This document shows, piece by piece, positions 1 to 9,033 of a DNA stretch of 43,784 bases. The position numbers and the translations under genes were made by a program. The notes beneath the pieces are model-generated. The model had not been told where the DNA came from and ran no database searches. It was given only the letters and a program-made list of their open reading frames with translations. Each line of letters opens with the position of its first letter. Position 1 is the first letter of the stretch. Location: contig NZ_JUPI01000099.1 of NCBI RefSeq assembly GCF_001074805.1, positions 1 to 43,784 on the forward strand. The letters run 5' to 3'. The DNA comes from Streptococcus parasanguinis (GTDB lineage Bacteria; Bacillota; Bacilli; Lactobacillales; Streptococcaceae).

Positions 1-11
1 AACTTTTTCAT
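1..11 (-). CDS. Possible 5' end of a gene leaving the window to the left
   Basis: On the minus strand an ATG at 11-9 begins ATG AAA AAG TT and then the window ends. A GGGAG Shine-Dalgarno-like motif (complement of 18-23) lies six bases upstream. The same start occurs in the inverted copy at 35712, but there it reads Met-Lys-Lys-Phe-stop. Only three full codons are visible, so the gene itself is an inference. Confidence 0.3.
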
Positions 12-140
12 AATAATCTCCCTATAAGAGCCACCAAAACCGGTGGCTTTTTCTACGTACCTTAGTGAGTCAAGTCCAATAGGGGCGTAGACGAACTTAG
101 GTACGTTGACGCAGTTCGAACGACAGTGAGAACTACGGTC
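1..140. repeat. Intergenic repeat, copy 1 (inverted partner at 35584-35722)
   Basis: Read on the minus strand, this segment matches 35584-35722 with about 8 mismatches and one 1-base gap over 140 bases. It holds a hairpin (AGCCACC at 29-35, GGTGGCT at 42-48) followed by a short T run on the plus strand. On the minus strand the same hairpin lies just upstream of an ATG. The match was found by eye and is unambiguous. What the element is called is not known to me. Confidence 0.85.
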
Positions 141-184
141 CTTCTCCTTCATTTGTACAAATAATCCAATTTATGCTCGATCTA

Positions 185-193
185 TGTTATAAT
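185..193 (+). promoter_or_regulatory. Extended -10 promoter of the MFS gene
   Basis: TGTTATAAT (TG at 185-186, TATAAT at 188-193) lies about 30 bases upstream of the start codon, which has its own AGGAGG site. No good -35 hexamer is present, as is usual for extended -10 promoters. Confidence 0.6.
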
Positions 194-221
194 GAAGAGA
201 ATTTTTGTCTGAGGAGGATTT

Positions 222-1391
222 ATGAAAAAAACACATTCTACGCTATTCATCCCGGGCATCATTATGCTTGGGATTGTTTTACGAACACCATTTACTACGC
301 TTCCGACGGTCTTGTCTGACATCGCTGCTGGTTTGGGGGTAGATGTGAGCTCTCTGGGACTATTGACTAGCTTACCACTTCTCACCTTTGCCATTTTCTC
401 ACCTTTTGCGATTCAATTTGCTAAAAAGTTGGGGATTGAGCGCCTCTTTTTCCTAGTTTTGATCGCAATGACGATCGGATCTGCCATTCGGATTATCAAC
501 CTCCCCTTCCTCTATCTGGGAACCATCTTGATTGGAGCTGGCATCGCCTTTCTCAATGTGTTGCTTCCAAGCCTGATTCAGGCGAACAGACCCCGCCAAC
601 TAGGCATTCTGACCACTTTGTACATCACTTCTATGGGGATGTCCACAGCGATCGCCTCTTCTGTCGCTGTTCCGATCACCAAAGCCACTTCTTGGCAAGG
701 TTTGGTCAACATTTTGACAGCCTTGTGTGCTCTTGCTTTGGTCATCTGGATTCCTAACCTTCGCTACAACCACCGACTCAAAAAGGCTGCTACTACGGAA
801 TCTAGTAGCAAGTGGTATACCAATAAATATGTCTGGGCTATCATGATTTTTGGAGGCTTGCAGTCACTGCTTTTCTACACAAGTATGACTTGGCTTCCGA
901 CCATGGCTGTTCAAGCTGGCCTTTCAAAGGTTGAATCTGGACTACTGGCCTCCGTGTTCACCCTGATCAGTCTCCCATTCTCCTTGACGATCCCAAGTTT
1001 AACCACACGGTTATCCGATCGCAATCGACACTTGATGCTGACGATTGTTGTCGGAGCAGGGATTCTGGGGGTAGCCATGCTCTTAATCCCGACCAGCAAC
1101 TTCTTCTACTGGTTGGTATTAAATGCCCTAATTGGAAGTTCCGTTAGTTCGCTCTTCCCTTACCTCATGGTCGCTTTCTCTATGAAATCCAGCACACCTG
1201 AAAAAACAGCTCAACTTTCTGGACTTGCCCAAACCGGAGGCTACGTCTTTGCAGCCTTTGGTCCCATCCTCTTCGGCTACAGCAAATCTCTCTTCCACTC
1301 TTGGACACCTGCCATTCTTATGCTCCTGGTCTTAACCATTATCATGGCGATTGCCCTTTATCAAGTGGAAAAGGTCGATCATATTTTATAA
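222..1391 (+). CDS. MFS transporter, CynX/NimT-like
   Basis: A 389-residue integral membrane protein with about twelve hydrophobic segments and two halves separated by a polar loop around residues 185-200. The overall pattern resembles the CynX/NimT (cyanate or 2-nitroimidazole transporter) branch of the major facilitator superfamily. The substrate cannot be read from the sequence. The start is supported by TGAGGAGGATTT immediately upstream of the ATG. The gene is monocistronic: it has its own promoter, and a terminator at 1402-1429 separates it from the convergent LysM gene. It is the first gene inside the repeat at the left edge. Membership of the MFS is confident; the subfamily is less so. 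Confidence 0.8.
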   Translation: MKKTHSTLFIPGIIMLGIVLRTPFTTLPTVLSDIAAGLGVDVSSLGLLTSLPLLTFAIFSPFAIQFAKKLGIERLFFLVLIAMTIGSAIRIINLPFLYLGTILIGAGIAFLNVLLPSLIQANRPRQLGILTTLYITSMGMSTAIASSVAVPITKATSWQGLVNILTALCALALVIWIPNLRYNHRLKKAATTESSSKWYTNKYVWAIMIFGGLQSLLFYTSMTWLPTMAVQAGLSKVESGLLASVFTLISLPFSLTIPSLTTRLSDRNRHLMLTIVVGAGILGVAMLLIPTSNFFYWLVLNALIGSSVSSLFPYLMVAFSMKSSTPEKTAQLSGLAQTGGYVFAAFGPILFGYSKSLFHSWTPAILMLLVLTIIMAIALYQVEKVDHIL

Positions 1392-1401
1392 TCAATATCT
1401 G

Positions 1402-1429
1402 GCTGGAAGATTCGTCTTCCGGCTTTTTT
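1402..1429 (+). terminator. Intrinsic terminator of the MFS gene
   Basis: A 9-bp stem, GCTGGAAGA/TCTTCCGGC with one G-T pair, has a TTCG tetraloop (1411-1414) and is followed by six T. Confidence 0.9.
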
Positions 1430-1437
1430 GTGCACAC

Positions 1438-1466
1438 AAAAAAGAACTAGGCTCTAGGCCTAGTTC
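1438..1466 (-). terminator. Intrinsic terminator of the LysM gene
   Basis: A perfect 9-bp stem, GAACTAGGC/GCCTAGTTC (1458-1466 with 1444-1452), is followed by T6 on the minus strand. It sits 10 bases beyond the LysM stop codon. Confidence 0.9.
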
Positions 1467-1475
1467 AATGTTTTA

Positions 1476-2594
1476 TTATCCGTTAAATGAGATATGTACG
1501 TGGTCGTTGTGGTTTGCTGTATCTCCACCACGGTCCGGCATTTGGTTCCATGTATTAGCTGGTCCGTAAATGTTATTTACTGGCATGTAGAATTGTTGTT
1601 TCCAGATAATATATGAGATACCTGCACGGTCCATGTTATCAATCGCATACTGTGCAACTTGATCTCCAAGCTCTGAATTTGTTGGAACCATCACGTCCAC
1701 TGCAAGTCCTTTACCATGGTCTTCTGGATCCCCTTCACGGTAACCACCGATGTTTGTGATACCGAATTTCGCTGCAATTTCTTGACGGAAAGCTTCCGCT
1801 TGCGGTTGAAGATTTGGATCAGTTGGAATAGCATTACCAGTTGTTGGAGTTGATGCTACTGGTTGCACTTCAGGTGCTGCGACAGTTTCTGCTGCCGGAG
1901 CTTCGTCTGCAGGAGCTGGTGTTTCAGCAGGAGCTTCTGGTTGAGTTGCTGGAGCTTCAGGAGCAGAAACTGAGGCTGTTTCTGGGTTTTGAGTTGCAAC
2001 ATTGGGAGCTGGAGCACCGTAGCTTGGTGTTTCTGGAACAGCCGGTTGTGCTGGTGTTTCTGCTGCTGGTACTTCAACTACAGGAGCTTCCGCTGGAGCT
2101 TCTTGAGCTTCCGCTGCTGGAGCTACTGGAACAGCTTTGTTATCTTCGTTTACTGGTTTAGACAAATCGTTGACAGCGACTGTTTGGTCATCAACTGTCA
2201 CTTGGTTTGTTGTCAAGTCAGCACTTGCAACGGTTGCATCTGTCGAACCTGCTTGAGGAGTTTGGATTTCAACTGAAGTTACTTCTTTTTGATCATTTAC
2301 TGTTGTTTTCAAAACAGTACCTGGGTAGATCAAATCCATGTTGCTGATGTTGTTCAAGTTTGCCAACACATGTACATCGATTCCAAGCGCTTCTGCGATC
2401 GAACTCAATGTATCACCATATTTGATGGTATAAGTTTGTTGGTTTTCACCGCTTTGTTGGATATCATGTTTGATTTCATCTACTGAGCGAGCTACCCAAT
2501 CTTCAAGTGTTTCTGCAGTGGCTTTTGTAAATGGAATCACTGCAAGAGCTACTGTTGAAGCGATCAAGGCTTTCGTATTAACTTTTAATTTCAT
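1476..2594 (-). CDS. Secreted LysM-domain cell-wall protein (SP_0107/spr0096-like)
   Basis: A 372-residue secreted protein. Residues 1-27 form a signal peptide ending at ATA/ET. Residues 54-100 are a LysM peptidoglycan-binding domain (YTIKYGDTLSSIAEALGI). Residues 125-245 are a low-complexity linker rich in Ala, Pro, Glu and Val. The last 120 residues form a compact domain with HGKGLAVDVMVP and NHNDHVHISF, a pattern seen in putative wall hydrolases where His and Asp bind a metal; enzymatic activity is inferred. The domain order matches the pneumococcal LysM protein SP_0107 (spr0096), which belongs to the WalRK regulon, and a WalR box lies upstream here (2752-2768). The ATG has a GAGGAT site at normal spacing. 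It probably acts in wall remodelling at the cell surface. Confidence 0.85.
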   Translation of the reverse strand: MKLKVNTKALIASTVALAVIPFTKATAETLEDWVARSVDEIKHDIQQSGENQQTYTIKYGDTLSSIAEALGIDVHVLANLNNISNMDLIYPGTVLKTTVNDQKEVTSVEIQTPQAGSTDATVASADLTTNQVTVDDQTVAVNDLSKPVNEDNKAVPVAPAAEAQEAPAEAPVVEVPAAETPAQPAVPETPSYGAPAPNVATQNPETASVSAPEAPATQPEAPAETPAPADEAPAAETVAAPEVQPVASTPTTGNAIPTDPNLQPQAEAFRQEIAAKFGITNIGGYREGDPEDHGKGLAVDVMVPTNSELGDQVAQYAIDNMDRAGISYIIWKQQFYMPVNNIYGPANTWNQMPDRGGDTANHNDHVHISFNG

Positions 2595-2751
2595 CTTTTA
2601 TCCTCTTTTTTCTTTGTTTTTTTGCTCAAGATTTTCTTGGACAAATTAACTACTATACTATCTTATCACAATTTAAAAATAATAAAAGGCCTTTTTGGCT
2701 ATTTAACAAAACTGTATTTTTCTTGTAACATTTCGTCTTTCTTGTCACATT

Positions 2752-2768
2752 GTTACAAACTAGTAACA
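2752..2768 (-). promoter_or_regulatory. WalR (VicR) box upstream of the LysM gene
   Basis: On the minus strand, TGTTAC-TAGTT-TGTAAC fits the WalR consensus TGTWAH-N5-TGTWAH exactly. It lies about 160 bases upstream of the LysM start codon. A further TGTTAC half-site occurs closer to the gene (about 2724-2730). Pneumococcal homologues of this gene are WalR targets. Confidence 0.7.
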
Positions 2769-3179
2769 TAAAAAGAGGGTGCTGGAAGAAGAGTTCGAGG
2801 GCGCAAAAAAAGCCTCATCAAGAAGCGGTTCCTCGATGAGGTTCTTGTATTTTTTAAGTAATTGAGGCCGATCTGAAAAGCTGGGGGAAAAACGCAAACT
2901 GTAATAGTACTAACTTCAAAGGCACAGTAGCTGATTGGATTTTTCTCTCGCTTTAAGAGCTCGGAAAAATCCTAATCAGCCTTGTGGGGGCAGGACAACG
3001 AAGCATTCTATACAACAGTGCTTCTGTCCTGCTCCCTATTTTCCTTTGCATTTTACGGGCTTTGTATCTTATAACTGAACACGCCTACAACTCTTTGGAA
3101 AAAGATAAATCCAACTAGAAGCAGACGCTTCGTCGTTGGATTTCCTTTTTTCCTTTGAGTTGCTTAACGGCTTTGTATC
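2769..3179. repeat. Gene-free stretch packed with inverted repeats
   Basis: No credible ORF lies here. Four hairpin-forming units follow one another: CCTCATC/GATGAGG (2813-2841); a long imperfect repeat starting GCTGATT (2930-2945 with 2963-2980); GGGGGCAGGACA... with its partner (2986-3005 with 3019-3036); and AAATCCAAC/GTTGGATTT with an inner GAAGC/GCTTC stem (3107-3143). A 15-base direct repeat, ggctttgtatcttat, occurs at 3058-3072 and 3169-3183, and the second copy includes the ntpD stop codon. This looks like decayed copies of small streptococcal intergenic elements and probably forms the 3' end of the V-ATPase mRNA. Confidence 0.75.
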
Positions 3180-3803
3180 TTATTTTACCTTCATGATTCT
3201 GACGAGGTTGGCGCGTTCGGCTTCTTCGAGTTTCATTTCGATATAGTAGATAGTCTCTTTGAGGTCTGGGATAGTCGCATACTCCAGTCCGTTCACTCGA
3301 CGGCGGGTTTTCTCGATTTCATCTGCCATGAGTTGGCAGCTTTTTTCAATTTCCGCTAACTTAAGCAAATCTGGGAGTAGATCCCCCATTTCTTGAATGG
3401 TGCTGTCCATTTGACTGTTGGAGGCGAGGTAGCTATAAACCACGTCCCCTTCATCATCTCCGTATGGATTATCGATACGGGCATGGAGCTTGGGCACGCG
3501 CACACTCATGACATTTTCTTCTTCGATATGGAGCATCACTTCTCGAGTGGGAACGGCGAAGATTTCTTCCACCATGAGGTCGCTCTCTAAGGACTTGGCC
3601 ATCACGAAATCTTGCATATTGCCCACAAGCTCTGCCTCCACCTTTTGGCGCAGACGATTATTCTCACGCACAGCTTCAATAAAGCGACGCATAAGTTCAT
3701 CCCGCTTATCCTTGAGCAACTTGTGCCCTCGGGTTGCTGTCTTGAGGCGTTCTTTGAGAATATTAAGCTCCATCCGAGTTGGTTTTACATTTAATCGTGC
3801 CAT
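3180..3803 (-). CDS. ntpD: V-type ATPase subunit D
   Basis: A 207-residue, almost entirely helical protein that forms the central rotor shaft linking the A3B3 head to the membrane ring. The N-terminus ([21 protein letters not shown]) and the C-terminal coiled coil ending with NLVRIMKVK are typical of V/A-type subunit D, and the length is normal. It is the last gene of the operon, three bases after ntpB. The 3' end lies in an intergenic repeat that supplies the stop codon. No NtpH or NtpJ gene follows, unlike in Enterococcus hirae. Confidence 0.95.
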   Translation of the reverse strand: MARLNVKPTRMELNILKERLKTATRGHKLLKDKRDELMRRFIEAVRENNRLRQKVEAELVGNMQDFVMAKSLESDLMVEEIFAVPTREVMLHIEEENVMSVRVPKLHARIDNPYGDDEGDVVYSYLASNSQMDSTIQEMGDLLPDLLKLAEIEKSCQLMADEIEKTRRRVNGLEYATIPDLKETIYYIEMKLEEAERANLVRIMKVK

Positions 3804-3806
3804 AGG

Positions 3807-5192
3807 CTAATCCTCTTTGTTTGGCAGATACTTGTCAATCATCTCATCCTTGATCCGTTTAAGCTCTGTTCGTGGAAGGATGGATAAGAGTTCCCAACCT
3901 AGATCCAAACTTTCCTCAATCGTCCGATTGGTGGTAAAACCTTGATTGATGTATTCCTGCTCAAAGCGGTCCGTAAATTTAACATAGAGCTTGTCGGTAT
4001 CTGACAAGGCAGACTCCCCAAGTACTACAGCCAGTTCTTTGGCTTGCTTTCCTTGAGCGTAAGCCGCAAAGAGCTGGTTCATGGTCGCCGCATGGTCTTC
4101 CCGAGTCTTGCCTTCACCAGAACCCTTGTCCTTCAAACGAGAAAGGGAGGGAAGAACATTAATCGGTGGGCGGTAACCACTATTATAGAGATCGCGGGAC
4201 AGAATAATCTGTCCTTCGGTGATGTAGCCTGTCAAGTCAGGGATGGGGTGGGTGATGTCATCTTCTGGCATGGAGAGGATCGGAATTTGGGTCACAGATC
4301 CTTTCTTTCCAACCAAGCGTCCTGCACGTTCGTAGAGGGTTGAGAGGTTGGTATAGAGGTAACCTGGATAGCCCCGACGTCCTGGAACTTCCCGGCGGGC
4401 AGCAGATACTTCCCGAAGGGCCTCACAGTAGTTGGTCATGTCAGTCATAATAACCAAGACGTGCATGTCTTTTTCATAGGCCAAATATTCTGCAGCAGTC
4501 AAGGCGATCCGAGGAGTCGCAATCCGCTCGATAGCTGGGTCGTTGGCTAGGTTGATAAAGAGGACAGAGCGGTCAATAGCTCCTGTTTCCCGAAGGTCGT
4601 TCATAAAGAACTCGGCTTCTTCAAAGGTAATCCCCATGGCCGCAAAGACCACGGCGAAGTTTTCTTCGGAATTAAGAACCGTCGCTTGACGAGCAATCTG
4701 AGCTGCCAACTCCTTGTGAGGGAGACCAGAACCTGAGAAGACTGGGAGTTTTTGACCCCGAACTAAGGTATTCAAATGGTCAATGGCTGAGATCCCTGTC
4801 TGGATAAATTCATCCGGATAGTCCCGTGAAACAGGGTTGATGGCTTGGCCATCAATGTCCAAGTACTTCTCTGGGATAATCTCTGGACCGCCATCGATGG
4901 GTTTGCCCATCCCGTTAAAGATGCGTCCCACCATGTCTTCAGATACAGGAAGTTCTAGGGGACGTCCGGTAAAGCGGACTTTGGCTTTTTCCAAGTTGAT
5001 CCCGCTAGATCCTTCAAAGAGCTGGACCATGGCCTTGTCTTCTTGGACTTCGAGGACTTGTCCCTGACGGGTTGTTCCATCATGGAGTTTGATTTCTACC
5101 AGTTCATTGTAGTGAACCCCCTCGACCTGATCGACAATCATCAAGGGGCCAACAACTTCGCTGACAGTACGGTATTCTTTAATCACGCTCAT
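3807..5192 (-). CDS. ntpB: V-type ATPase subunit B (non-catalytic)
   Basis: A 461-residue subunit that alternates with subunit A in the hexameric head and does not itself hydrolyse ATP. The region matching the P-loop reads FSGSGLPHK (152-160) and lacks GKT, as expected for B subunits. Barrel, nucleotide-fold and C-terminal helical domains are all present ([12 protein letters not shown] at the start, [19 protein letters not shown] at the end). The start codon lies 14 bases inside the 3' end of ntpA and has an AAGGAGG site, so translation of the two is probably coupled. Confidence 0.97.
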   Translation of the reverse strand: MSVIKEYRTVSEVVGPLMIVDQVEGVHYNELVEIKLHDGTTRQGQVLEVQEDKAMVQLFEGSSGINLEKAKVRFTGRPLELPVSEDMVGRIFNGMGKPIDGGPEIIPEKYLDIDGQAINPVSRDYPDEFIQTGISAIDHLNTLVRGQKLPVFSGSGLPHKELAAQIARQATVLNSEENFAVVFAAMGITFEEAEFFMNDLRETGAIDRSVLFINLANDPAIERIATPRIALTAAEYLAYEKDMHVLVIMTDMTNYCEALREVSAARREVPGRRGYPGYLYTNLSTLYERAGRLVGKKGSVTQIPILSMPEDDITHPIPDLTGYITEGQIILSRDLYNSGYRPPINVLPSLSRLKDKGSGEGKTREDHAATMNQLFAAYAQGKQAKELAVVLGESALSDTDKLYVKFTDRFEQEYINQGFTTNRTIEESLDLGWELLSILPRTELKRIKDEMIDKYLPNKED

Positions 5193-6969
5193 TGTCTATT
5201 CCTCCTTTTGCGACGATTTGGTGTAGGGTTTCTACGATTTCTTCTTTCAAGGCTTGAATAGTTGCCAACTGATCCTCATGGATGAACTTGCTCCGGGCAA
5301 TGCGGTCTCGAAGAGTTACGGTTCCTTCCATAATTTCTGTGAAGTAAGCCCCTAATTCCAACGCTTTTTGACTTTCTTGGTCAAAGGTCAAAATGTTGGT
5401 CAACAAGGCCACCTGCTTGCTGAAAGAGGTATAGGTGTCCACCTCATCAAAGGCATTTTGTTGCAGGTAGTCTTCGCGGATCATCTTGGCCGCATTCATG
5501 GTCAAGCGGTCTTTTTCAGACAAGGAATCCAGACCAACCAGGCGGACGATTTCTTGTAATTCACTTTCCTTTTGAAGCAAGTTCATGGCACGGGTCACTT
5601 TTTCAGACCAGCTGATTTGTTCATGTAGATCGATATAGCGACCAACTTCATCTTGGTAAAGGGAATAAGAACTCAACCAGTTGATAGCTGGGAAGTGGCG
5701 ACGTTGGGCCAATTGAGCATCTAAGCCCCAGAAAACCTTGACGATCCGCAGGGTGTTTTGCGTCACGGGCTCTGAAATATCTCCACCCGGAGGGGAAACG
5801 GCACCGATTGCCGTAATCGAGCCTTCGCGCGCAGTAGTTCCAAGTGTCTTGACCCGACCTGCCCGCTCGTAGTATTCGGCGATCCGACTACCAAGGTAGG
5901 CTGGGTAGCCTTCATCCCCTGGCATTTCTTCTAGACGACCAGACATTTCACGGAGAGCTTCTGCCCAGCGCGAAGTAGAGTCCGCCATGATGGCAACGGA
6001 ATAGCCCATGTCACGGAAGTATTCGGCAATGGTAATCCCTGTGTAGATAGAAGCTTCCCGCGCCGCCACTGGCATGTTCGAAGTGTTGGCGATCAGTACG
6101 GTCCGTTGCATGATGGATTGGCCAGTTGTTGGATCGATCAATTCTGGAAATTCATTCAGAACGTCCGTCATTTCATTTCCACGTTCCCCACAACCAACGT
6201 AAATCACGATGTCTACATTGGCAAACTTGGCCACCTGGTGTTGCACAACGGTCTTTCCAGCTCCGAAAGGACCAGGAACAGCTGCAGCTCCACCTTTCGT
6301 AACAGGGAAGAAGGTATCAATAACCCGTTGACCTGTGACCAAAGGCTCTACCGGAATCAGTTTTTGTGCAAAGGGACGGCCTCGACGAACTGGCCATTTT
6401 TGCATCAAAGTACCAGTAAAGAGGCTACCATCAGCCTGCTCGATCTCATAAACCGGCTCTTCTACTGTGTAAGAACCTGCTGCGATCTTGGTCACACGTC
6501 CACTGACTCCAAATGGCACCATGATGCGGTGTTCCACCATATTGGTCTCTTGAACGGTACCAACGATGTCTCCTGCGACTACCTCAGTTCCTTCTACTAC
6601 ACTTGGTTCGAAGGCCCATTTAGTGTCCCGATCGAGATTAGGAACTTGTACCCCACGAACCAAAAAATCGCTGGCGGTGACTTCTTGGAAGCGTTCCAAG
6701 GGGCGTTGGATCCCGTCAAACATCTGAGAGATCAAGCCTGGTCCCAATTCAACAGAAAGGGGAGCTCCGGTTGTTACCACTGGTTCTCCTGGACCAACTC
6801 CAGACGTTTCTTCATATACTTGGATAGAGGCTTCATCCCGCCGCATCTCAATAATTTCGCCAATCAAACCAAGATCGCCGACCCGGCAAATGTCTTGGAT
6901 ATTGGCCTCCTGCATCCCTGATGCAACCACCAAGGGACCGGAAACTTTGATAATTTTTCCTTGAGTCAT
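5179..6969 (-). CDS. ntpA: V-type ATPase subunit A (catalytic)
   Basis: A 596-residue catalytic subunit that hydrolyses ATP to drive ion export. The Walker A motif is GPFGAGKT at 233-240. The long non-homologous insertion typical of A subunits lies before it (about 110-200), and the Walker B/arginine region includes [30 protein letters not shown] (in part). The length is that of the family. The start ATG at 6969 has an ideal AGGAGG five bases upstream. It follows the GNAT gene by 33 bases and overlaps ntpB by 14. The head sits on the cytoplasmic face of the membrane. Confidence 0.97.
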   Translation of the reverse strand: MTQGKIIKVSGPLVVASGMQEANIQDICRVGDLGLIGEIIEMRRDEASIQVYEETSGVGPGEPVVTTGAPLSVELGPGLISQMFDGIQRPLERFQEVTASDFLVRGVQVPNLDRDTKWAFEPSVVEGTEVVAGDIVGTVQETNMVEHRIMVPFGVSGRVTKIAAGSYTVEEPVYEIEQADGSLFTGTLMQKWPVRRGRPFAQKLIPVEPLVTGQRVIDTFFPVTKGGAAAVPGPFGAGKTVVQHQVAKFANVDIVIYVGCGERGNEMTDVLNEFPELIDPTTGQSIMQRTVLIANTSNMPVAAREASIYTGITIAEYFRDMGYSVAIMADSTSRWAEALREMSGRLEEMPGDEGYPAYLGSRIAEYYERAGRVKTLGTTAREGSITAIGAVSPPGGDISEPVTQNTLRIVKVFWGLDAQLAQRRHFPAINWLSSYSLYQDEVGRYIDLHEQISWSEKVTRAMNLLQKESELQEIVRLVGLDSLSEKDRLTMNAAKMIREDYLQQNAFDEVDTYTSFSKQVALLTNILTFDQESQKALELGAYFTEIMEGTVTLRDRIARSKFIHEDQLATIQALKEEIVETLHQIVAKGGIDNERD

Positions 6970-7002
6970 GTATTCCTCCTGGGAATCCTTTGTTTCTTTG
7001 TT

Positions 7003-7707
7003 TTACTTTTGTGCTATCTCTCTTAGAGCTTGCTTTTGTTGGCCATTGGCATCGAAATTGCTTGGATCCAACCAGGCTTCGAAGCGCTCTTTGATTGCTG
7101 GCCATTCTTGGTCAATGATAGACAACCAGTCTGTATCGCGGGTACGACCTTTATAAACAACAGCCTGACGGAAACAGCCTTCATAGGTAAACCCTAAGCG
7201 CTCAGCTGCTTTGCGAGAAGCTTGGTTTAAGGCATCACATTTCCACTCATAACGGCGGTAACCTAGATCCTCAAACACATAGCGCGCTAATAGATACTGG
7301 GCTTCTGTGGCCATGCGAGTCTTTTGGAGCGCTGGTGAGTAGGTCACTGCTCCGACTTCGATCACCCGGTTGGCTTGATCGATCCGCATGAGAGAGAATG
7401 TCCCTAAAGCCTTGCCTGAATCTTTGTCTACAATTGCATAGTAAAAGCGACCTTGGGCTGTCATGAGATCATCCAATAAGTGGTCCCACTCCTCTTCATT
7501 GCGGGCAGGACCTTTAAACAGAAAGGTCCACATAGCTGCTGGAGAGTCCGGCCCGTAAACCTGATAAAGATCTGCTCCATGTTTTTCTTTTGAGAGGCGC
7601 TCGATCACGGTATAGCGACCTTCGATCCGCTCAATAGCTGGCAAGCGCCCCGGTGTAAACTCCGGCAGTGCATCGCCAATCGCTTGGCCAAATTCATTTG
7701 TTCTCAT
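7003..7707 (-). CDS. GNAT-family N-acetyltransferase inside the V-ATPase operon
   Basis: A 234-residue protein of the RimJ/RimL-type GNAT family. The fold core is recognisable: YYAIVDKDSGKALGTFSLM (strands 3-4), VIEVGAVTYSPALQKTRMATEAQ (acetyl-CoA loop) and QASRKAAERLGFTYEG (the usual N-x-A-S-x-x-x-x-x-x-LGF ending). The substrate is unknown. The ATG overlaps the ntpG stop as ATGA (7704-7707), and ntpA follows 33 bases later, so the gene is translated with the ATPase subunits. It is not an ATPase subunit, and the Enterococcus hirae ntp operon has none in this position. It may act on an ATPase subunit or ribosomal protein, or be a passenger. Confidence 0.88.
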   Translation of the reverse strand: MRTNEFGQAIGDALPEFTPGRLPAIERIEGRYTVIERLSKEKHGADLYQVYGPDSPAAMWTFLFKGPARNEEEWDHLLDDLMTAQGRFYYAIVDKDSGKALGTFSLMRIDQANRVIEVGAVTYSPALQKTRMATEAQYLLARYVFEDLGYRRYEWKCDALNQASRKAAERLGFTYEGCFRQAVVYKGRTRDTDWLSIIDQEWPAIKERFEAWLDPSNFDANGQQKQALREIAQK

Positions 7708-8024
7708 AAAATATCCTGTCCTACTGCTTTTTCGACATTATCACGAATCCGCTGTTGGCCCAGTCCTGTAGTCCCTCTATGGGTCGGGATAAGGATCAGA
7801 GCCGGTGTCAGCTGCTGGTCGTAAAAAGCCACTGTGTCTGGAATGGCCTGAGCAATATCCTCTGTCAGGTAGATAATCCCGAAGTTTTCCCGACTGAGTT
7901 TTCGCAAGGTATTGATCGCTTCTTGTGGCTCTGTGACCGGATAGGTTTGAAAGCCAATCAGGCGAAAAGGAAGGATGGCGTCCCGATTGCCCACAACGGC
8001 GATCTTATAGGTCTGTTTGTCCAT
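7704..8024 (-). CDS. ntpG: V-type ATPase subunit F-like (NtpG)
   Basis: A 106-residue small Rossmann-like subunit of the central stalk, called NtpG in Enterococcus hirae and F in other systems. It begins with KIAVVGNRDAILPFRLIGF, matching the family pattern of a short strand, a Gly-Asx turn and a GF. IIYLTEDIAQAIP is the second conserved block. The gene overlaps ntpC by 20 bases and the following GNAT gene by 4. Its position between C and A agrees with its role in binding subunit D. Confidence 0.92.
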   Translation of the reverse strand: MDKQTYKIAVVGNRDAILPFRLIGFQTYPVTEPQEAINTLRKLSRENFGIIYLTEDIAQAIPDTVAFYDQQLTPALILIPTHRGTTGLGQQRIRDNVEKAVGQDIL

Positions 8025-9024
8025 AAATCGGTCTCATCCTTTCTTTGATTTCTGATAGCGGAAAACCATTGTCCAAACCAGAGAGGACCAAACGAAGGTT
8101 GGTCACCTCTAACTCTTTTCCGTAAAGATAGCGGACAAGAGGGAGTGGTCCATCGACTTCAAAACGGCCAGCGTCTAAAAGGCTGAATTTCACCAAGCTT
8201 TCTAGATACTCCAACTCTACTGTCTTTAGTTGACCGGTGCGCATCTTTTCTTCATAAGTCTCTAAGGCGAGATCGTACTCCAGCGGATTGACTTGATAAA
8301 ACCAGGTCAACCACTGACCCGATTCTAGCAGGTCGATCACCTGATGGGCACTGAGGCTTCCTTCATCCGAGAGCAATTGGTGCATAAAACTATGCGGTTT
8401 TTGCTGATCCAAGGCCCGTTTGACCGTAATCGCATTGTAAAAGTCAATGGTCACGTCTACCAGCTGCTTGAGAATTGGATGATCTAGGCTGTCTCCTAAG
8501 TATCTCAGGTGTTTAAAATAAGCTAAGTCCATCCCGATTTCGAGGACCCGCAAGTCCTGATAGTCTTGGAATTCCTGCCAAGTTGCAGCCACTTCTTCCG
8601 CCATAAAGGCCGGACAATGCTCCGCAGAAAAGGTCGCCACCAAATGCTCGAGCACATCAAGAGAATAAGGACCGATAGGGATCAATAAATGCCCCAACTT
8701 GCGCTCTGTCGCCTTGTGTTTTAGATAAACCTTGAGATTATGATAAGTGTATTTCAAGGTGAACAGGCTAACCAGGTCTGACTGAGGGGTTACCTCAAAA
8801 GCCCATTGGTATTCCGCCAACAAGGCTGCCATCAGGCGCTCTTCAAGGGCTGCTAAATCCTTGATCTCGTGGCTGTCTAAAGCATAAGGTGTCCCTTGTA
8901 GCAAGCCTTCTCGGCTCTCACTGGAGGGACTTGCAAGCAACTGCTCGAACTGACTGGGACTGACAAAACTAGCCTCACGTACGCTGATTCCTGTATTAAC
9001 TTGAGAATAGGTCCGTTCGCTCAT
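8005..9024 (-). CDS. ntpC: V-type ATPase subunit C
   Basis: A 339-residue, mostly helical subunit (d subunit in eukaryotes) that forms the socket joining the central stalk to the rotor ring of NtpK. The sequence is Leu-rich and acidic, with repeated helical blocks as usual for this weakly conserved family. The ending DNGFPLSEIKERMRPIYG is typical. Identification also rests on the position between E and G. The start has AGGAGG six bases upstream. It overlaps ntpG by 20 bases. Confidence 0.92.
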   Translation of the reverse strand: MSERTYSQVNTGISVREASFVSPSQFEQLLASPSSESREGLLQGTPYALDSHEIKDLAALEERLMAALLAEYQWAFEVTPQSDLVSLFTLKYTYHNLKVYLKHKATERKLGHLLIPIGPYSLDVLEHLVATFSAEHCPAFMAEEVAATWQEFQDYQDLRVLEIGMDLAYFKHLRYLGDSLDHPILKQLVDVTIDFYNAITVKRALDQQKPHSFMHQLLSDEGSLSAHQVIDLLESGQWLTWFYQVNPLEYDLALETYEEKMRTGQLKTVELEYLESLVKFSLLDAGRFEVDGPLPLVRYLYGKELEVTNLRLVLSGLDNGFPLSEIKERMRPIYGQTDL

Positions 9025-9033
9025 TGCAACCTC

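Noticed and set aside
1841-2161. Plus-strand open frame with Leu/Glu repeats
   Set aside because: It is the reverse reading of the Ala/Pro/Glu-rich linker of the LysM protein. Codon bias of the repeat keeps the frame open.
6106-6921. A 271-codon open frame on the plus strand
   Set aside because: It lies fully antisense to ntpA, has no ribosome site, and its protein has no family features; it is a shadow of the conserved ATPase gene.
7003-7707. The extra operon gene as a divergent ATPase subunit (NtpH-like)
   Set aside because: The GNAT core motifs are clear and the length is far above that of NtpH (about 60 residues).
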